Notes: generated by a model not told the origin, from the sequence alone. Shown: positions 52,842 through 62,033, numbered from the stretch's first letter. The stretch is 64,000 nt of DNA from Candidatus Regiella insecticola LSR1 (GCF_000143625.1 NZ_GL379591.1:1-64000); one strand, 5' to 3'. Numbers and translations: made by a program.

Positions 52842-53813
52842 ATGATTGAATTTGATCCTTTTTACCAATTAATCGCTGAAAGTCCTTTAAATCCCTGGCT
52901 CGATACGTTACCTCACCAACTCGCTCATTGGCGGCAGAAGCGAGAACGAGATGACATTAAAAAATGGCTTAACATCATTGATAATCTGCCTCAGGTGACG
53001 CCGAGCAGATTGGACTTGTTGCATAGGGTACATGCCGAGATCACTCCCGAGTTTTCTGATCATCAACGTGAAGAGATTAAAAAATTATTACGTGGGTTAA
53101 TGCCTTGGCGAAAAGGTCCTTTTTCTTTATATGGCGTGAATGTTGATACTGAATGGCGTTCGGATTGGAAATGGCAGAGGATATTGCCACATCTTAGCTC
53201 ATTGGAAGGCCGAACCGTTTTGGATGTCGGTTGCGGTAATGGATATCACTTATGGCGAATGCTTGGTTCTGGTGTGCGGCTTGCTATCGGCATTGATCCC
53301 ATGCCATTATTTTTTTGCCAATTTGAAGCGGTTCGAAAACTCCTCGCTGCCGATCAGCGAGCGCATTTGTTACCCCTTGTGACCGAACAACTTCCTGCCT
53401 TAAAAGCGTTTGATACCGTATTTTCGATGGGGGTTCTTTATCATCGCCGTTCTCCATTGGAGCATCTTTATCAGCTTAAAGATCAATTGGTCTCTGGCGG
53501 TGAATTGGTACTTGAGACGCTCGTTGTTACCGGTGATAAGCATCATGTATTGGTTCCTGGAGATCGTTATGCGCAGATGCGTAATGTTTATTTTATCCCT
53601 TCTCCTCAAGCCCTTCAGTCTTGGTTAGCAAAGTGTGGATTTATTGACATTAACACTGTCAACATTGTCAGCACTACCCTTGATGAACAACGCCGAACTG
53701 ATTGGATAAACAGTGCCTCGCTAGCCGATTTTCTTGATCCACATGATCACAGCAAAACAATAGAGGGCTATCCCGCTCCACTACGCGTGACCTTGATTGC
53801 CCGTAAACCTTGA
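52842..53813 (+). CDS. cmoB: tRNA U34 carboxymethyltransferase CmoB
   Basis: CmoB uses carboxy-S-adenosylmethionine to convert 5-hydroxyuridine-34 to 5-carboxymethoxyuridine in tRNA. The 323-residue protein is full length: [26 protein letters not shown], the SAM motif [31 protein letters not shown], and the C-terminus [16 protein letters not shown]. The ATG lies one base after the IS, and GAAGAGG of the IS inverted end is at proper spacing to act as Shine-Dalgarno. cmoA, normally directly upstream, is not in the window. Transcription must start within or beyond the IS. Confidence 0.96.
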   Translation: MIEFDPFYQLIAESPLNPWLDTLPHQLAHWRQKRERDDIKKWLNIIDNLPQVTPSRLDLLHRVHAEITPEFSDHQREEIKKLLRGLMPWRKGPFSLYGVNVDTEWRSDWKWQRILPHLSSLEGRTVLDVGCGNGYHLWRMLGSGVRLAIGIDPMPLFFCQFEAVRKLLAADQRAHLLPLVTEQLPALKAFDTVFSMGVLYHRRSPLEHLYQLKDQLVSGGELVLETLVVTGDKHHVLVPGDRYAQMRNVYFIPSPQALQSWLAKCGFIDINTVNIVSTTLDEQRRTDWINSASLADFLDPHDHSKTIEGYPAPLRVTLIARKP

Positions 53814-53838
53814 ACGCCTGCTGGTTAAGTTTTTTTAT

Positions 53839-54102
53839 TTATCTTGCTGGCCGGGTATTGATCGAAGCTGACCAATTAAAAGTTACTGTATTTAATGTTG
53901 TTTTTGCTATTTTCTTTTCTAAACGTGTCGCTTTGATAACATCGGCGCGTTTTTGCATAATTTTATTCACGGCCATATCTTTAATTCTGTTTTGCTCGGC
54001 ATTCGTGAGTGCGCGACCCAGGTTGGCTTTGCTTCTTCCAAGTTGGGTTTTTACTTCAAATTGTTCACTTGCCGTCATTTCTTTTAGTGTTAATTTTTTC
54101 AT
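53839..54102 (-). CDS. Uncharacterised small basic protein
   Basis: 87 residues from the ATG at 54102 (AAGG eight bases upstream; a GTG at 54111 is in frame). I do not recognise it. It starts MKKLTLKEMTASEQFEVKTQLGRS, is strongly charged and predicted helical in the first 65 residues (KANLGRALTNAEQNRIKDMAVNKIMQKRADV), and ends SASINTRPAR. It has no signal peptide or membrane segment. It converges on cmoB and has its own leader before an ERIC-like element. Real coding status is plausible but not proven. Confidence 0.5.
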   Translation of the reverse strand: MKKLTLKEMTASEQFEVKTQLGRSKANLGRALTNAEQNRIKDMAVNKIMQKRADVIKATRLEKKIAKTTLNTVTFNWSASINTRPAR

Positions 54103-54191
54103 TTTTTTCACCTTATTTTTATCTTAAGAACAAAGCATGTTATCTATTTTAGAAAATCTTAGCTACTATTGTCTCCTGTGATAAAAGTTTG

Positions 54192-54317
54192 TATACCCTT
54201 CGCCTTTCAAGCCGCCGCGTTGTTGGCTGCGGGTGTTCGCCGAATCACGTAGTATGTCTACGCTCATCGGTCGGTCGCCCTGGCCGCCTAGCGGCAACTT
54301 GAAGGACTGTGGGTATA
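54192..54317 (+). repeat. ERIC-like element
   Basis: A complete copy just downstream of the last gene of the invasin-like cluster. Confidence 0.88.
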
Positions 54318-54337
54318 TCGATAAATGTGTCCTAACT

Positions 54338-55195
54338 CTACGGAAAAGATAACTTTTTTTCTTGCTCACTGTTATTGTTTAATTGCGCAAAAACAGAACT
54401 GTTAACCGCTTTAGTATTAGTAACGCTAATGGTTATTATACCTTTTTTATTCGTTTTCATGTTTTGTACAATCAATGGACTTAATTGACCTTTAATGCGT
54501 GGAATCACTCCATTTGGATCAAGAGCCGCTTGATGAGTGGTGCGTATTCTTACATTCTGATCAGCAACCGGCTTTCCCTTTTCATCGGTCACAATAATCT
54601 TTATGCGGTAAGTTTTAGAGCCATCCGCGTTTATTTTACTACCGGTTATTATCATATTGTTCGGAGTAATGAAGGTTTTGGTAACACGTAATTGATAAGT
54701 CCGGGATAACCGATGCCATTTGTCTCTGGGTATACCGCTGCTAGAACTTGCCAACACCGCCGTCTCAACGATCAATGTATATTTTTTACCTTCAGCCTGC
54801 ATAGCATTAAACGAACGTGATTTTTCATCTTCACTCAGATCTTTCCCTCCAGACTGCCAAATAAAAGTAGAGCGCCGATCCTCGATTCTGCTGCTTAATC
54901 CTGCATCACCATCTTTATCTGATACGGAGATATCTTTGGTTATATTGGAAAGAGTAAATTGTGCTGGGCTGTCTGATAAGCTCAAAATAGCGTTATCTTG
55001 CAGTTCAGTACCATCAGGCGCCAGTACATGCAAAACACCATTAGCCATCGGCGGGCGTCCATGGATAACGCCTGTTTTACCACTGAAAATTGCAGCCGCT
55101 GGAGAACAAACCAATAAAGTCAGAAGGTATAACCATAGCCAATAACCGATGGAGGTTAAGCTTTTATTTCTACTGCGCGTACCATGTGGATTCAT
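54338..55195 (-). CDS. Exported Ig-like-domain protein of the inverse-autotransporter cluster
   Basis: 285 residues with a long signal region (MNPHGTRSRNKSLTSIGYWL, hydrophobic to about residue 36, cleavage near AAA). The mature N-terminus has GVIHGRPP, then DKDGDAGLSSRIEDRRSTFIW, comparable to the QGRxP and DEDGD motifs of the two genes upstream. The C-terminal half (IVTDEKGKPVADQNVRIRTTH, NKKGIITISVTNTKAVNSSV) looks like a Big_1 bacterial Ig-like domain as in invasins. It is last in a minus-strand cluster of barrel plus three exported proteins; an ERIC-like element separates it from its neighbour. A ZirU/ZirS-like secreted partner is the best guess. Confidence 0.75.
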   Translation of the reverse strand: MNPHGTRSRNKSLTSIGYWLWLYLLTLLVCSPAAAIFSGKTGVIHGRPPMANGVLHVLAPDGTELQDNAILSLSDSPAQFTLSNITKDISVSDKDGDAGLSSRIEDRRSTFIWQSGGKDLSEDEKSRSFNAMQAEGKKYTLIVETAVLASSSSGIPRDKWHRLSRTYQLRVTKTFITPNNMIITGSKINADGSKTYRIKIIVTDEKGKPVADQNVRIRTTHQAALDPNGVIPRIKGQLSPLIVQNMKTNKKGIITISVTNTKAVNSSVFAQLNNNSEQEKKLSFP

Positions 55196-55226
55196 TTAAT
55201 AATGTTCCTACTTCTTTAAGCTTATA

Positions 55227-55350
55227 TATACCCTTCGCCTTTCAAGTTACGGCGGCGTTGGCAGCCAATCTCTCATCCTCTGTCATGTACCACACTCCTG
55301 GGATTCGATTGATTGCCGCCTTGCCGTAACTCGAAATTCATTGAGTAATA
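55227..55350 (+). repeat. ERIC-like element, second subtype
   Basis: Begins TATACCC; the right end has decayed to TTGAGTAATA. Confidence 0.8.
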
Positions 55351-55380
55351 TTGTCATTAGCTTTTACGATAAAAATTAAA

Positions 55381-56219
55381 TTATTCATAATCGACAGCTA
55401 AACTGAATCCCTGAGCACCATCAATTGAACCCGTTATTAATGTGGCTGTAATATTAGCGGGGACGGTATAATCTGCGTTTTTTACTCCTGTATTAAATGC
55501 CCCTGTTCTTCCGTCTGTGGCACTTTTTCCTTCTAAATACCAAGTATAATTAACGCGATCAGTAATATCTTGGCCGTTATCGAATAATTTGAATATATAT
55601 TTATTGTTTACTTGCAACGAAGCTGAATTACCAATCAGGTTCGTTGTAAAGCCGGTATCGGTGCTAGCATAAATGCCGGCACGATATGTGAAGGGAGTTT
55701 ATCGCCAAAGCCGACGGGGCCGGTAACGCCAATAGAAGTGCCATGTGTATTAGCAGTAATATCATCAATAGTGATAATTTCACCTATATGAGGAATACCG
55801 GTTAGTGACGTCGGTATTATTTTTACTTTAAATCCAGTCGCTCCTAGAGCCGACGTTGGAATAGTTAATGTGCTTTTACCTGTAGCTGTAGCTGAGTTGT
55901 CTGGTGCTGATGTATTAGTAATATCGGTCGCCGGGAGTTGTTTTTCACCTGTTGATGTGATGGCATACCATTCTATGTGATTCGCTGAATCATCGGCATC
56001 ACCATCTTCATCCTGATAGTTATATTCTAACTGGATCTTTTCACCGATAGTGAGTTTTGTACCCGATCCGCTAAATAAAAAATCAATCTTATTTAATTTA
56101 GGCGCATGCCCTTGAATCATAGAAGTAGGCTGTGTCCTTATTGCATAAGCACCATTGGTGCCATAATGGATTAACGCTAATAGCAGTATTATTTTTTTAA
56201 AAATAAAAAATCTCTTCAT
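55381..56219 (-). pseudogene. Exported partner protein of the inverse-autotransporter cluster, frameshifted
   Basis: Two frames form one protein of about 280 residues. Frame 1 (55635-56219): signal peptide MKRFFIFKKIILLLALIHYG to GAYA, then IQGHAPKLNKIDFLF, YNYQDEDGDADD, HIEWYAITSTGEKQLP and GIPHIGEIITIDDITANTHG. Frame 2 (55381 to about 55690): GIYASTDTGFTTNLIGNSAS, YIFKLFDNGQDITDRVNYTW and the terminal GAQGFSLAVDYE. One missing base near 55683 (GTGCC-GGCATT) explains the break. Restoring it aligns the protein with the paralog upstream (GGIFLATDN). AAGGAAG precedes the ATG. Possibly still partly functional, but likely a pseudogene. Confidence 0.8.
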
Positions 56220-56261
56220 TTTATTTCTTCCTTCTTTTTCTAGTAGGATTTGTTGCGATGG

Positions 56262-57188
56262 TTAATTAAATTCAACCATTAAATTGAAGCCTTGATCTCC
56301 GGCTAGCGCGCCTGATTTAGAGCGGCTGTTGATAGGTATCGTATATTGGTCGGTAATAGCGCCAGACACTGCTCTTTTATCCAATATTGAAGGTGATTTG
56401 CTTCTAACGGCCATCACATTATTGCCGTTTAATATCCATTGAATTTTTTTGAGATTGCGAGTGATATCAGTTTCGTTTGTATCCCAAACTCGATTTTTAT
56501 TGTCATCATTCCATGCGCGGAATAAATAGGTTTCACCAATGATTAAATTCGGTGCGCCCGGTAGAGTGTAATCTTGTGCACCTGAACCCGCATGAGGGTT
56601 ATCTGTTGCCAAAAAAATACCACCGGTGGCCATCGTTAATTTTTCTGCCGTGATATGCGTATTCGATTGGCTCATCTCGTTAATGGTGATCAGCTTACCA
56701 ATATTAGGATAACCGTAAGCAGAGGCGACCTGAATGCGTGCTTTGATAGCTGACGCTCCTTCTGCCTGCGGGGGGAGAGTGACCATTGAACTACCTGATG
56801 TTGAATGATCAGCTAAAGTATTGACGGCATCCGGAATAGGGTAATCAACACCCTCTAAAGTATAAAACCAGTTCACCGTACTTTTATCGACATCACCGTC
56901 TTCATCATAGTAGTCGTAGATCAACTTTAGGGTATCTACAGGGGTGAATTTTCCTTCAACAGCTGAAACTCGATTAATATCTACCGCATCAGGCTGATGA
57001 GTAGAAGGTGCGCTGATCGTGGGCTTCCGTCCCTGTATTCTTGCCGTTTCCTTGCTCATTCTTGTGCCTGGGATAATGTTTGAATCGGCAGTAGTTTCCG
57101 GATTGGCAATCACCACCGAATAACTGCCACTCAACCATAAAATTACTGTAATTAAAATAATGGCGGTTTTCTTTAATACTAATGTCAT
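56262..57188 (-). CDS. Exported partner protein of the inverse-autotransporter cluster (ZirS-like)
   Basis: About 308 residues from the ATG at 57188, which starts MTLVLKKTAIILITVILWLS, a good signal peptide; the open frame to 57275 lies in repeat DNA. Mature motifs: ARIQGRKPTISAP, YDYYDEDGDVDKSTVNWFY, GYPNIGKLITINEMS, and a C-terminal domain YLFRAWNDDNKNRVWDTNET ... GDQGFNLMVEFN. The C-terminal domain recurs in the barrel protein and in the gene downstream. Salmonella ZirS is a secreted Ig-like partner of the barrel ZirT, and this looks like an analogous set. Identity with ZirS is inference from organisation, not demonstrated homology. Confidence 0.75.
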   Translation of the reverse strand: MTLVLKKTAIILITVILWLSGSYSVVIANPETTADSNIIPGTRMSKETARIQGRKPTISAPSTHQPDAVDINRVSAVEGKFTPVDTLKLIYDYYDEDGDVDKSTVNWFYTLEGVDYPIPDAVNTLADHSTSGSSMVTLPPQAEGASAIKARIQVASAYGYPNIGKLITINEMSQSNTHITAEKLTMATGGIFLATDNPHAGSGAQDYTLPGAPNLIIGETYLFRAWNDDNKNRVWDTNETDITRNLKKIQWILNGNNVMAVRSKSPSILDKRAVSGAITDQYTIPINSRSKSGALAGDQGFNLMVEFN

Positions 57189-57254
57189 ACCCTTTATTCC
57201 ATGAGTTTTTATCCAACAGCTTGAAATCTCTTGTACTCGCTGATACTTCGTTAA

Positions 57255-57354
57255 AAACAAGCTCAAAATGCTCATTTATGCTATGTAAACTGCGCTGTTT
57301 CGTCCGCTTTTGCCTCGTCTGAGTGTTGCTCAAGAAGATTTCGAATAGTCTCTG
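57255..57354 (+). repeat. Family E repeat, right part
   Basis: AAGCTCAAAATGCTCATTTA at the left, AAGATTTCGAATAGTCTCT at the right; lies between the barrel gene and its first partner. Confidence 0.6.
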
Positions 57355-57375
57355 AGCCCTCTACCTTTAGCCTCT

Positions 57376-59562
57376 TTAATAAGTAACCTTAATTTTAAAT
57401 CCTTGATCGCCACAAGTTAGACCAGTATTACTTTCTTCCTGTCTACGAGGCGTAAAAGTATATCCACGCATTACGGTGTCATGATCGTTAAGTGAGGCAT
57501 TGCATTCGATGTTTTCACCGTGTAACCACCATTTGATACTATTGGCCGGTATTTGCTGTGTAATGTCTTCACCATTTTTAGCGTAAAACTTCACCTGATA
57601 GCGCTCTCCGATAAGCGGGATACTTTTAGTGCTGAGTAGATCTACTTTTTTTGCATCGATGACTTCTACCCGAACTACCGCCGCACGACTCCCCGTCTCA
57701 TTGAAAGATAAAGATACGCTATTACTTTCACCGTAATCTGACATTGATGCGGCTAATTTAAAATTTCCGGGCAGGCTACTAATAAGTTTAATTTTATTTT
57801 CGCCTCCTTTTTTAGTCGTCTCGACAATGCGGACACAAGGAGTCACTTGCCCATTACTGTCGTTAGGGCAAGATTTTTCCATCACTAATGGCACTTTTTT
57901 TCCATCTGTTTTTACCAGATGCCAGCTTGGTTTTATGTCCGCATTCTGAATAGGCATCCCTTTATGATCTTGTAGATTAATTTTCAATAAAATCGCATCA
58001 GTGTCTGCACCGCTGGCAGTGGCACTGTTATCTCCTACAACAGATAATTTTCCTTTTCGATGGTGAGTGCTCAGAATATGTATATCGTTAGAAATCGCGG
58101 TATTGCCTTTTTGATCAGTAATTTCAAGCGCTAGGCGATAAGTATTATTATGTTTTGATATTGGCTGCCAGGCAGGTATTGTAATTTTCCAACCCTGAGG
58201 GTTGAGATCACCCGCCGTGGGCAGTAAAGAAAGCGCCATTTTATCGCCAAGCCAACGTATTTTACTGATAGGATATTTGCTCTTAAATAACGGCTGTAGG
58301 GTATAGCTATCCCCTTCTAATAATCCTGCTGGTACCGGTGGAAGATCAACGCTGATAATCTGTTTTTCTTTATATTCAAGAACAATATTGTAATTACGAT
58401 CCACTATATCAAAGCGACTTCCTTTTAAACTCCGGCGCTCCGCTACCTTTTGCGGATCCAATTGTTGATTTAATGGAACACCCCATTGGTAATTCAACGT
58501 CAAGCCAAATTGCGTATCTTTGTGGTCTTTCTGTCCTTGTTTATGACTTATATTGATGGTTGCTAGAGTAAAAGGGGTGTAATCAAGCCCGAAGGTGACA
58601 GAATAGGGATCTTGCTGCCATGTTTTTTTATCGACGCCAAAGAGTGCGACTTGATCACCAAAGTACTGTTCATATTTCACTGAAATACCGAATTGAGGAT
58701 AAGCGGGTAGGTAACCTTGTCCACGGATATCAAATCCTTGTGCTGGACGTTCAAGAAAATCTTTCATATCAGCAGAACCACGCCACTTTGATAATGGATA
58801 GTAATAATTGGTTGCTAATTTAAAATAGTCTATCGAGGTCTCTAAACCCATCCCTAAACGCCGATGATGACGACTTAAATCATAATCTAAAAAAATATTA
58901 TAACCCCAGCGCCAATTATCCTCCTGTATATCAAAACGTTGTCCAATGCCAAAATTAGTGATAACACGTCCTTGTTGATTATGGATACCCATCTGTGAAA
59001 AAAATAACTGTTGCTTGCTGTCATACCAAGGGGTAAGTAATAACGCATTGCTTTTACTAAAACGTCCATGATCATCAACGGATAAATTAAATTGCGCTTG
59101 CCATAAATGTGCTAATAATGACTGAATTTTTTGTTGTAGTGGAGTTAGAAAATAATGTTGCGCTGTACTTTTTATCTTTGTTTTAGCCTCTCTATTTATT
59201 TTATCAGTAGTAATATTATTCCAATCTTTGCTTGCCGCAGCATGAAGAATATTTAGTGGATTAATTTTATCATTGTCTATGAATTGATACCCCTCTTGTG
59301 GGGCTAACAAATCTGGTAAGTAGTCAATTTTATTGTTATTTTTATCATGTTTTTTATTGCTTAATAAATCCGGCTCACAATTTAAAGGTTGATTAGAAAA
59401 TAAATAATTTTCATTAAGTTGATAACAATTATTGGGATGTGACTCCACCGCTGCTTCATTTTGTCGCGCGAATAACGGACTAAACATTAGCATGATAACA
59501 AAGAAAAAAACGCTAAAATAAATTAATTTAATCTGTGATTTTTTAAATAGAATACGTTGCAT
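57376..59562 (-). CDS. Inverse autotransporter (intimin/invasin-type) outer-membrane protein, ZirT-like
   Basis: About 728 residues from the ATG at 59562 (an in-frame TTG at 59574 is less likely). A signal peptide (hydrophobic to FSPLFA, about residue 32) and a linker of about 110 residues are followed by an inverse-autotransporter beta-barrel (about 140-380): NALLLTPWYDSKQQLFFSQMG, NWRWGYNIFLDYDLSRHHRRLG, YYYPLSKWRGS, GFDIRGQGYLPAYPQFG, VTFGLDYTPF and LTLNYQWGVPL. The C-terminal passenger region holds Ig-like domains (KLSVVGDNSATASGADTDAI) and ends with a domain GEDITQQIPANSIKWWLHG ... GDQGFKIKVTY that is shared with the two downstream partners. Unlike classical invasins the passenger is short, as in ZirT. 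No LysM domain is seen. Confidence 0.88.
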   Translation of the reverse strand: MQRILFKKSQIKLIYFSVFFFVIMLMFSPLFARQNEAAVESHPNNCYQLNENYLFSNQPLNCEPDLLSNKKHDKNNNKIDYLPDLLAPQEGYQFIDNDKINPLNILHAAASKDWNNITTDKINREAKTKIKSTAQHYFLTPLQQKIQSLLAHLWQAQFNLSVDDHGRFSKSNALLLTPWYDSKQQLFFSQMGIHNQQGRVITNFGIGQRFDIQEDNWRWGYNIFLDYDLSRHHRRLGMGLETSIDYFKLATNYYYPLSKWRGSADMKDFLERPAQGFDIRGQGYLPAYPQFGISVKYEQYFGDQVALFGVDKKTWQQDPYSVTFGLDYTPFTLATINISHKQGQKDHKDTQFGLTLNYQWGVPLNQQLDPQKVAERRSLKGSRFDIVDRNYNIVLEYKEKQIISVDLPPVPAGLLEGDSYTLQPLFKSKYPISKIRWLGDKMALSLLPTAGDLNPQGWKITIPAWQPISKHNNTYRLALEITDQKGNTAISNDIHILSTHHRKGKLSVVGDNSATASGADTDAILLKINLQDHKGMPIQNADIKPSWHLVKTDGKKVPLVMEKSCPNDSNGQVTPCVRIVETTKKGGENKIKLISSLPGNFKLAASMSDYGESNSVSLSFNETGSRAAVVRVEVIDAKKVDLLSTKSIPLIGERYQVKFYAKNGEDITQQIPANSIKWWLHGENIECNASLNDHDTVMRGYTFTPRRQEESNTGLTCGDQGFKIKVTY

Positions 59563-59574
59563 TTTTTTAACCAA

Positions 59575-60262
59575 AATAACATTGTAAACGGTTCTTTATA
59601 CTGAAGAATAGATAATATTAATATGCAGAAAATTAATCAATGAACCATTAGTTGATTAATTTATAATTGTTTGTATTCATAATATAAGCAATTAATGCAT
59701 TTTCATCTATTAACGTAATGAAACAAATCGCTCCTCAATCTTTGATTTTCAACATCAGTGAATTGTTAATGTAACATGAAGGCGCGGAGGATAGCATAAT
59801 CTTTAGATGTAATAAATAGAATAGAAAAAATTATATTCAAAAGTGATTGGCGAAAACGGCTTTATTTAATGTTGTTATTAATAACACAATAAGTAATCTA
59901 GCCATTTTCATCTATATCATTTCAATACCAGTCTTGAATATAGATCCTTCTATTTTAAAGAATAAATGGCTAACAAAAATTAAAAACATAAATTTCTATT
60001 ATTATTTTAAGTGTTTAATTATTTGTTGACCTGAGCAAAAAAATCCATATCAGATTGGCATTTTTTCAATTAGGCTACAGGAAAGTATGATTTTCATGGT
60101 AACACAACAAGAAGGAATAGCTATTACTGTGATCTTGTTCTTTACTAACACACATCTGGCAATGTTTTTATCAGTCTTCATTAATTGCTGATATCATCTC
60201 CTGCATTCTACTCAAAAATTTGACATAATAACCGGCGTATTTCATTACAGATAAGAAACTTA
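59575..60262. other. AT-rich intergenic region between the barrel gene and rnt
   Basis: Divergent genes flank about 690 bases with no convincing ORF. A TTGACA at 60220-60225 could be the -35 of rnt, but its -10 is weak. Confidence 0.5.
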
Positions 60263-60895
60263 ATGGCAAATAAAAACAATATTAACAACCTAAGCCAGCG
60301 TTTTCGTGGATATTATCCAGTTGTTATTGATGTAGAGACCAGCGGATTTGATGCACAAACTAACGCATTATTAGAAATAGCAGCAGTGACTTTACAAATG
60401 AATGATGGGGGGTGGTTACATCCCGCTGAAACTTTACATTTTCATGTCGCCCCTTTTGAAGGTGCTATTTTAGAACAAAAATCGTTATCATTTAATGGGA
60501 TAAACCTCGACAATCCATTGCGGGGTGCTATCAGTGAACACAAGGCCTTGCAAACTATCTTCGAAACGGTAAAAAAAAGAATGAAAGGGGAGGGCTGTAC
60601 TCGAGCTGTCGTCGTTGCCCATAACGCGACCTTCGATCACCGTTTCGTTATGGCTGCCGCTGAACGCACGGGGTTAATAAAACACAATCCATTCCATTCT
60701 TTTGTCACTTTTGATACCGCTGCACTCAGTGCTTTAGTGTTGGGACAGACCGTGTTGGCCAAAGCCTGTTTAGAGGCTGGCATCGATTTTGAAAGTAGTC
60801 AGGCACATTCTGCCTTATACGATACCAAACAAACCGCTAAATTGTTTTGCGAATTGGTCAATCGTTGGAAACGCCTAGGTGGCTGGCCACTTTGA
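60263..60895 (+). CDS. rnt: Ribonuclease T
   Basis: A DEDD 3'-5' exonuclease that trims tRNA CCA ends and matures small stable RNAs. Exo motifs are visible: [20 protein letters not shown] (Exo I), [19 protein letters not shown] (Exo II) and [16 protein letters not shown] (Exo III). 210 residues, ending KRLGGWPL; slightly shorter than E. coli (215) at the C-terminus. Intact. In E. coli rnt and grxD are close neighbours with lhr between; lhr is absent here. Confidence 0.96.
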   Translation: MANKNNINNLSQRFRGYYPVVIDVETSGFDAQTNALLEIAAVTLQMNDGGWLHPAETLHFHVAPFEGAILEQKSLSFNGINLDNPLRGAISEHKALQTIFETVKKRMKGEGCTRAVVVAHNATFDHRFVMAAAERTGLIKHNPFHSFVTFDTAALSALVLGQTVLAKACLEAGIDFESSQAHSALYDTKQTAKLFCELVNRWKRLGGWPL

Positions 60896-60913
60896 ATTCG
60901 TAACCGTTTTATT

Positions 60914-60931
60914 AGACCTCTAAGGAGGTCT
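60914..60931. repeat. Minimal remnant of an IS/MITE: two joined inverted ends with target duplication
   Basis: AGACCTCTAAGGAGGTCT is an 18-bp palindrome of the element tips, flanked by ATT on both sides. It overlaps the grxD stop codon (TAG at 60930-60932) and might act as a small hairpin between the converging rnt and grxD. Confidence 0.75.
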
Positions 60932-61277
60932 ATTGTGAAATTTTAGCTTCTTGGGAACGATATTTTTCAGCCGTTTCTTTTAATAGTGGTTGTAATTCAC
61001 CCTTTTTATTCATGTCATTCAGAATATCGCAACCGCCGATTAATTCACCCTCTACCCAAAGTTGAGGAAAAGTAGGCCAATTAGCAAATGTTGGAAGCTC
61101 TGCCCGAATATCCGGGTTTTGCAAGATATCCACGTGGGCGAAGGGTTCCTTACAATCCATAATCATTTTCACTGCACGGGCAGAAAATCCGCACTGTGGA
61201 AACAGTGGTGAACCTTTCATGTACAATATGATAGGATTTTCTGCTATCTGGCGCTTAATTTTTTCAATCGTCGTCAT
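60930..61277 (-). CDS. grxD: Monothiol glutaredoxin GrxD
   Basis: A monothiol glutaredoxin that carries [2Fe-2S] clusters. The active-site CGFS lies in SPLFPQCGFSARAV; the glutathione-binding WPTFPQLWVEGELIGGCDI follows. 115 residues, family length. The last residues (SQEAKISQ) and stop run into the MITE remnant, so the native C-terminus may have been replaced by a few codons. A TACTTCC (GGAAGTA on the minus strand) precedes the ATG. Confidence 0.95.
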   Translation of the reverse strand: MTTIEKIKRQIAENPIILYMKGSPLFPQCGFSARAVKMIMDCKEPFAHVDILQNPDIRAELPTFANWPTFPQLWVEGELIGGCDILNDMNKKGELQPLLKETAEKYRSQEAKISQ

Positions 61278-61303
61278 TTTTACTTCCTTAATTGATTAGT
61301 TTT

Positions 61304-61461
61304 AGAGCCTATTCGAAATCTTCTTGAGCGACGCTTAGATGAAGAAAAAATGAGCGAAAAAGTGCAGTTTCTTTTTATACTAAATGAAGAGAGTAAATGC
61401 GCATTTTGAGCTCGTTTTTAACGAAGTATTAGCGAGTACAAGAGATTTCGAATAGGCTCTT
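61304..61461 (+). repeat. Family E repeat, complete copy (158 bp)
   Basis: AGAGCCTATTCGAAATCTT at the left and AGATTTCGAATAGGCTCT at the right are inverted repeats. The interior includes GAGCGACGCTTAGATGAAG and CGCATTTTGAGCTCG. Partial copies occur at 18064, 25311, 29191, 45566 and 57255. Confidence 0.82.
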
Positions 61462-61514
61462 GCGGATATTAACACAAAAATAGCTTACCAATGCTTAGAT
61501 TGTAGCGATGCATT

Positions 61515-61656
61515 AGACCTCTTCGGAAACCTACTGGGTGATACGGATCCTGCGTTGTCCGGTGCGCGCAATCCTCATGTACTTTATGTTAACGAAGGTT
61601 GCTGTGCGCCGGGCACCTTGACTCCGAATCACTCGCTACGGTTTCCAAAGAGGTCT
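61515..61656 (+). mobile_element. IS-related MITE, copy 3
   Basis: 142 bp, ends AGACCTCTTCGGAAACC, identical to the IS tip for 16 bases; flanked by ATT on both sides. The best-preserved copy. Confidence 0.9.
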
Positions 61657-61662
61657 ATTATA

Positions 61663-61719
61663 CTATGAGGGCGAGAGCTGGCAGCCAACAACGCGGCGGC
61701 TTTAAAGGCGAAGGGTATT
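61663..61719 (-). repeat. ERIC-like element, half copy
   Basis: Half of an element ending GCGAAGGGTATTA, with no partner half. Confidence 0.7.
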
Positions 61720-61743
61720 ATTAATAAGTTAAGTAGAGTGTGA

Positions 61744-62033
61744 TATACCCTTCGCCTTTCAAGTTACGGCGGCGTTGGCTGCTCACCCTCATCCCCAGGG
61801 CGGGATTCCACTTTGTATTTTTTGTCATCAATAAGATCAATATTTAAGCATTTCGCAGACGAAATTTTCTCATATGTTTAATTAATATACATAAATTGTG
61901 TGTTTTGTAATCTAAAATTGATTAATTAATGAGTTAGATCCCGCCCTGCCCTCATCCCAGTCATGTACTAACTGTACACTCCTGGGATTCGACTGATTGC
62001 CGCCTTGCCGTAACTCGAAATTCATTGGGTATA
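61744..62033 (+). repeat. ERIC-like element (second subtype) interrupted by a 153-bp element
   Basis: Removing 61796-61948 and one 10-bp duplication restores a continuous ERIC-like element from TATACCC to GGGTATA. Confidence 0.88.
61796..61948 (+). mobile_element. 153-bp element (family D), copy 2, with 10-bp target duplication
   Basis: CAGGGCGGGAT ... ATCCCGCCCTG flanked by CCCTCATCCC at 61786-61795 and 61949-61958. The interior contains GATTTAATTAAT-type AT-rich sequence with no ORF. Confidence 0.9.

Noticed and set aside
59847..60029. 60-codon frame upstream of rnt
   Set aside because: AT-rich, no ribosome binding site, no recognisable motif; consistent with chance in low-GC DNA.
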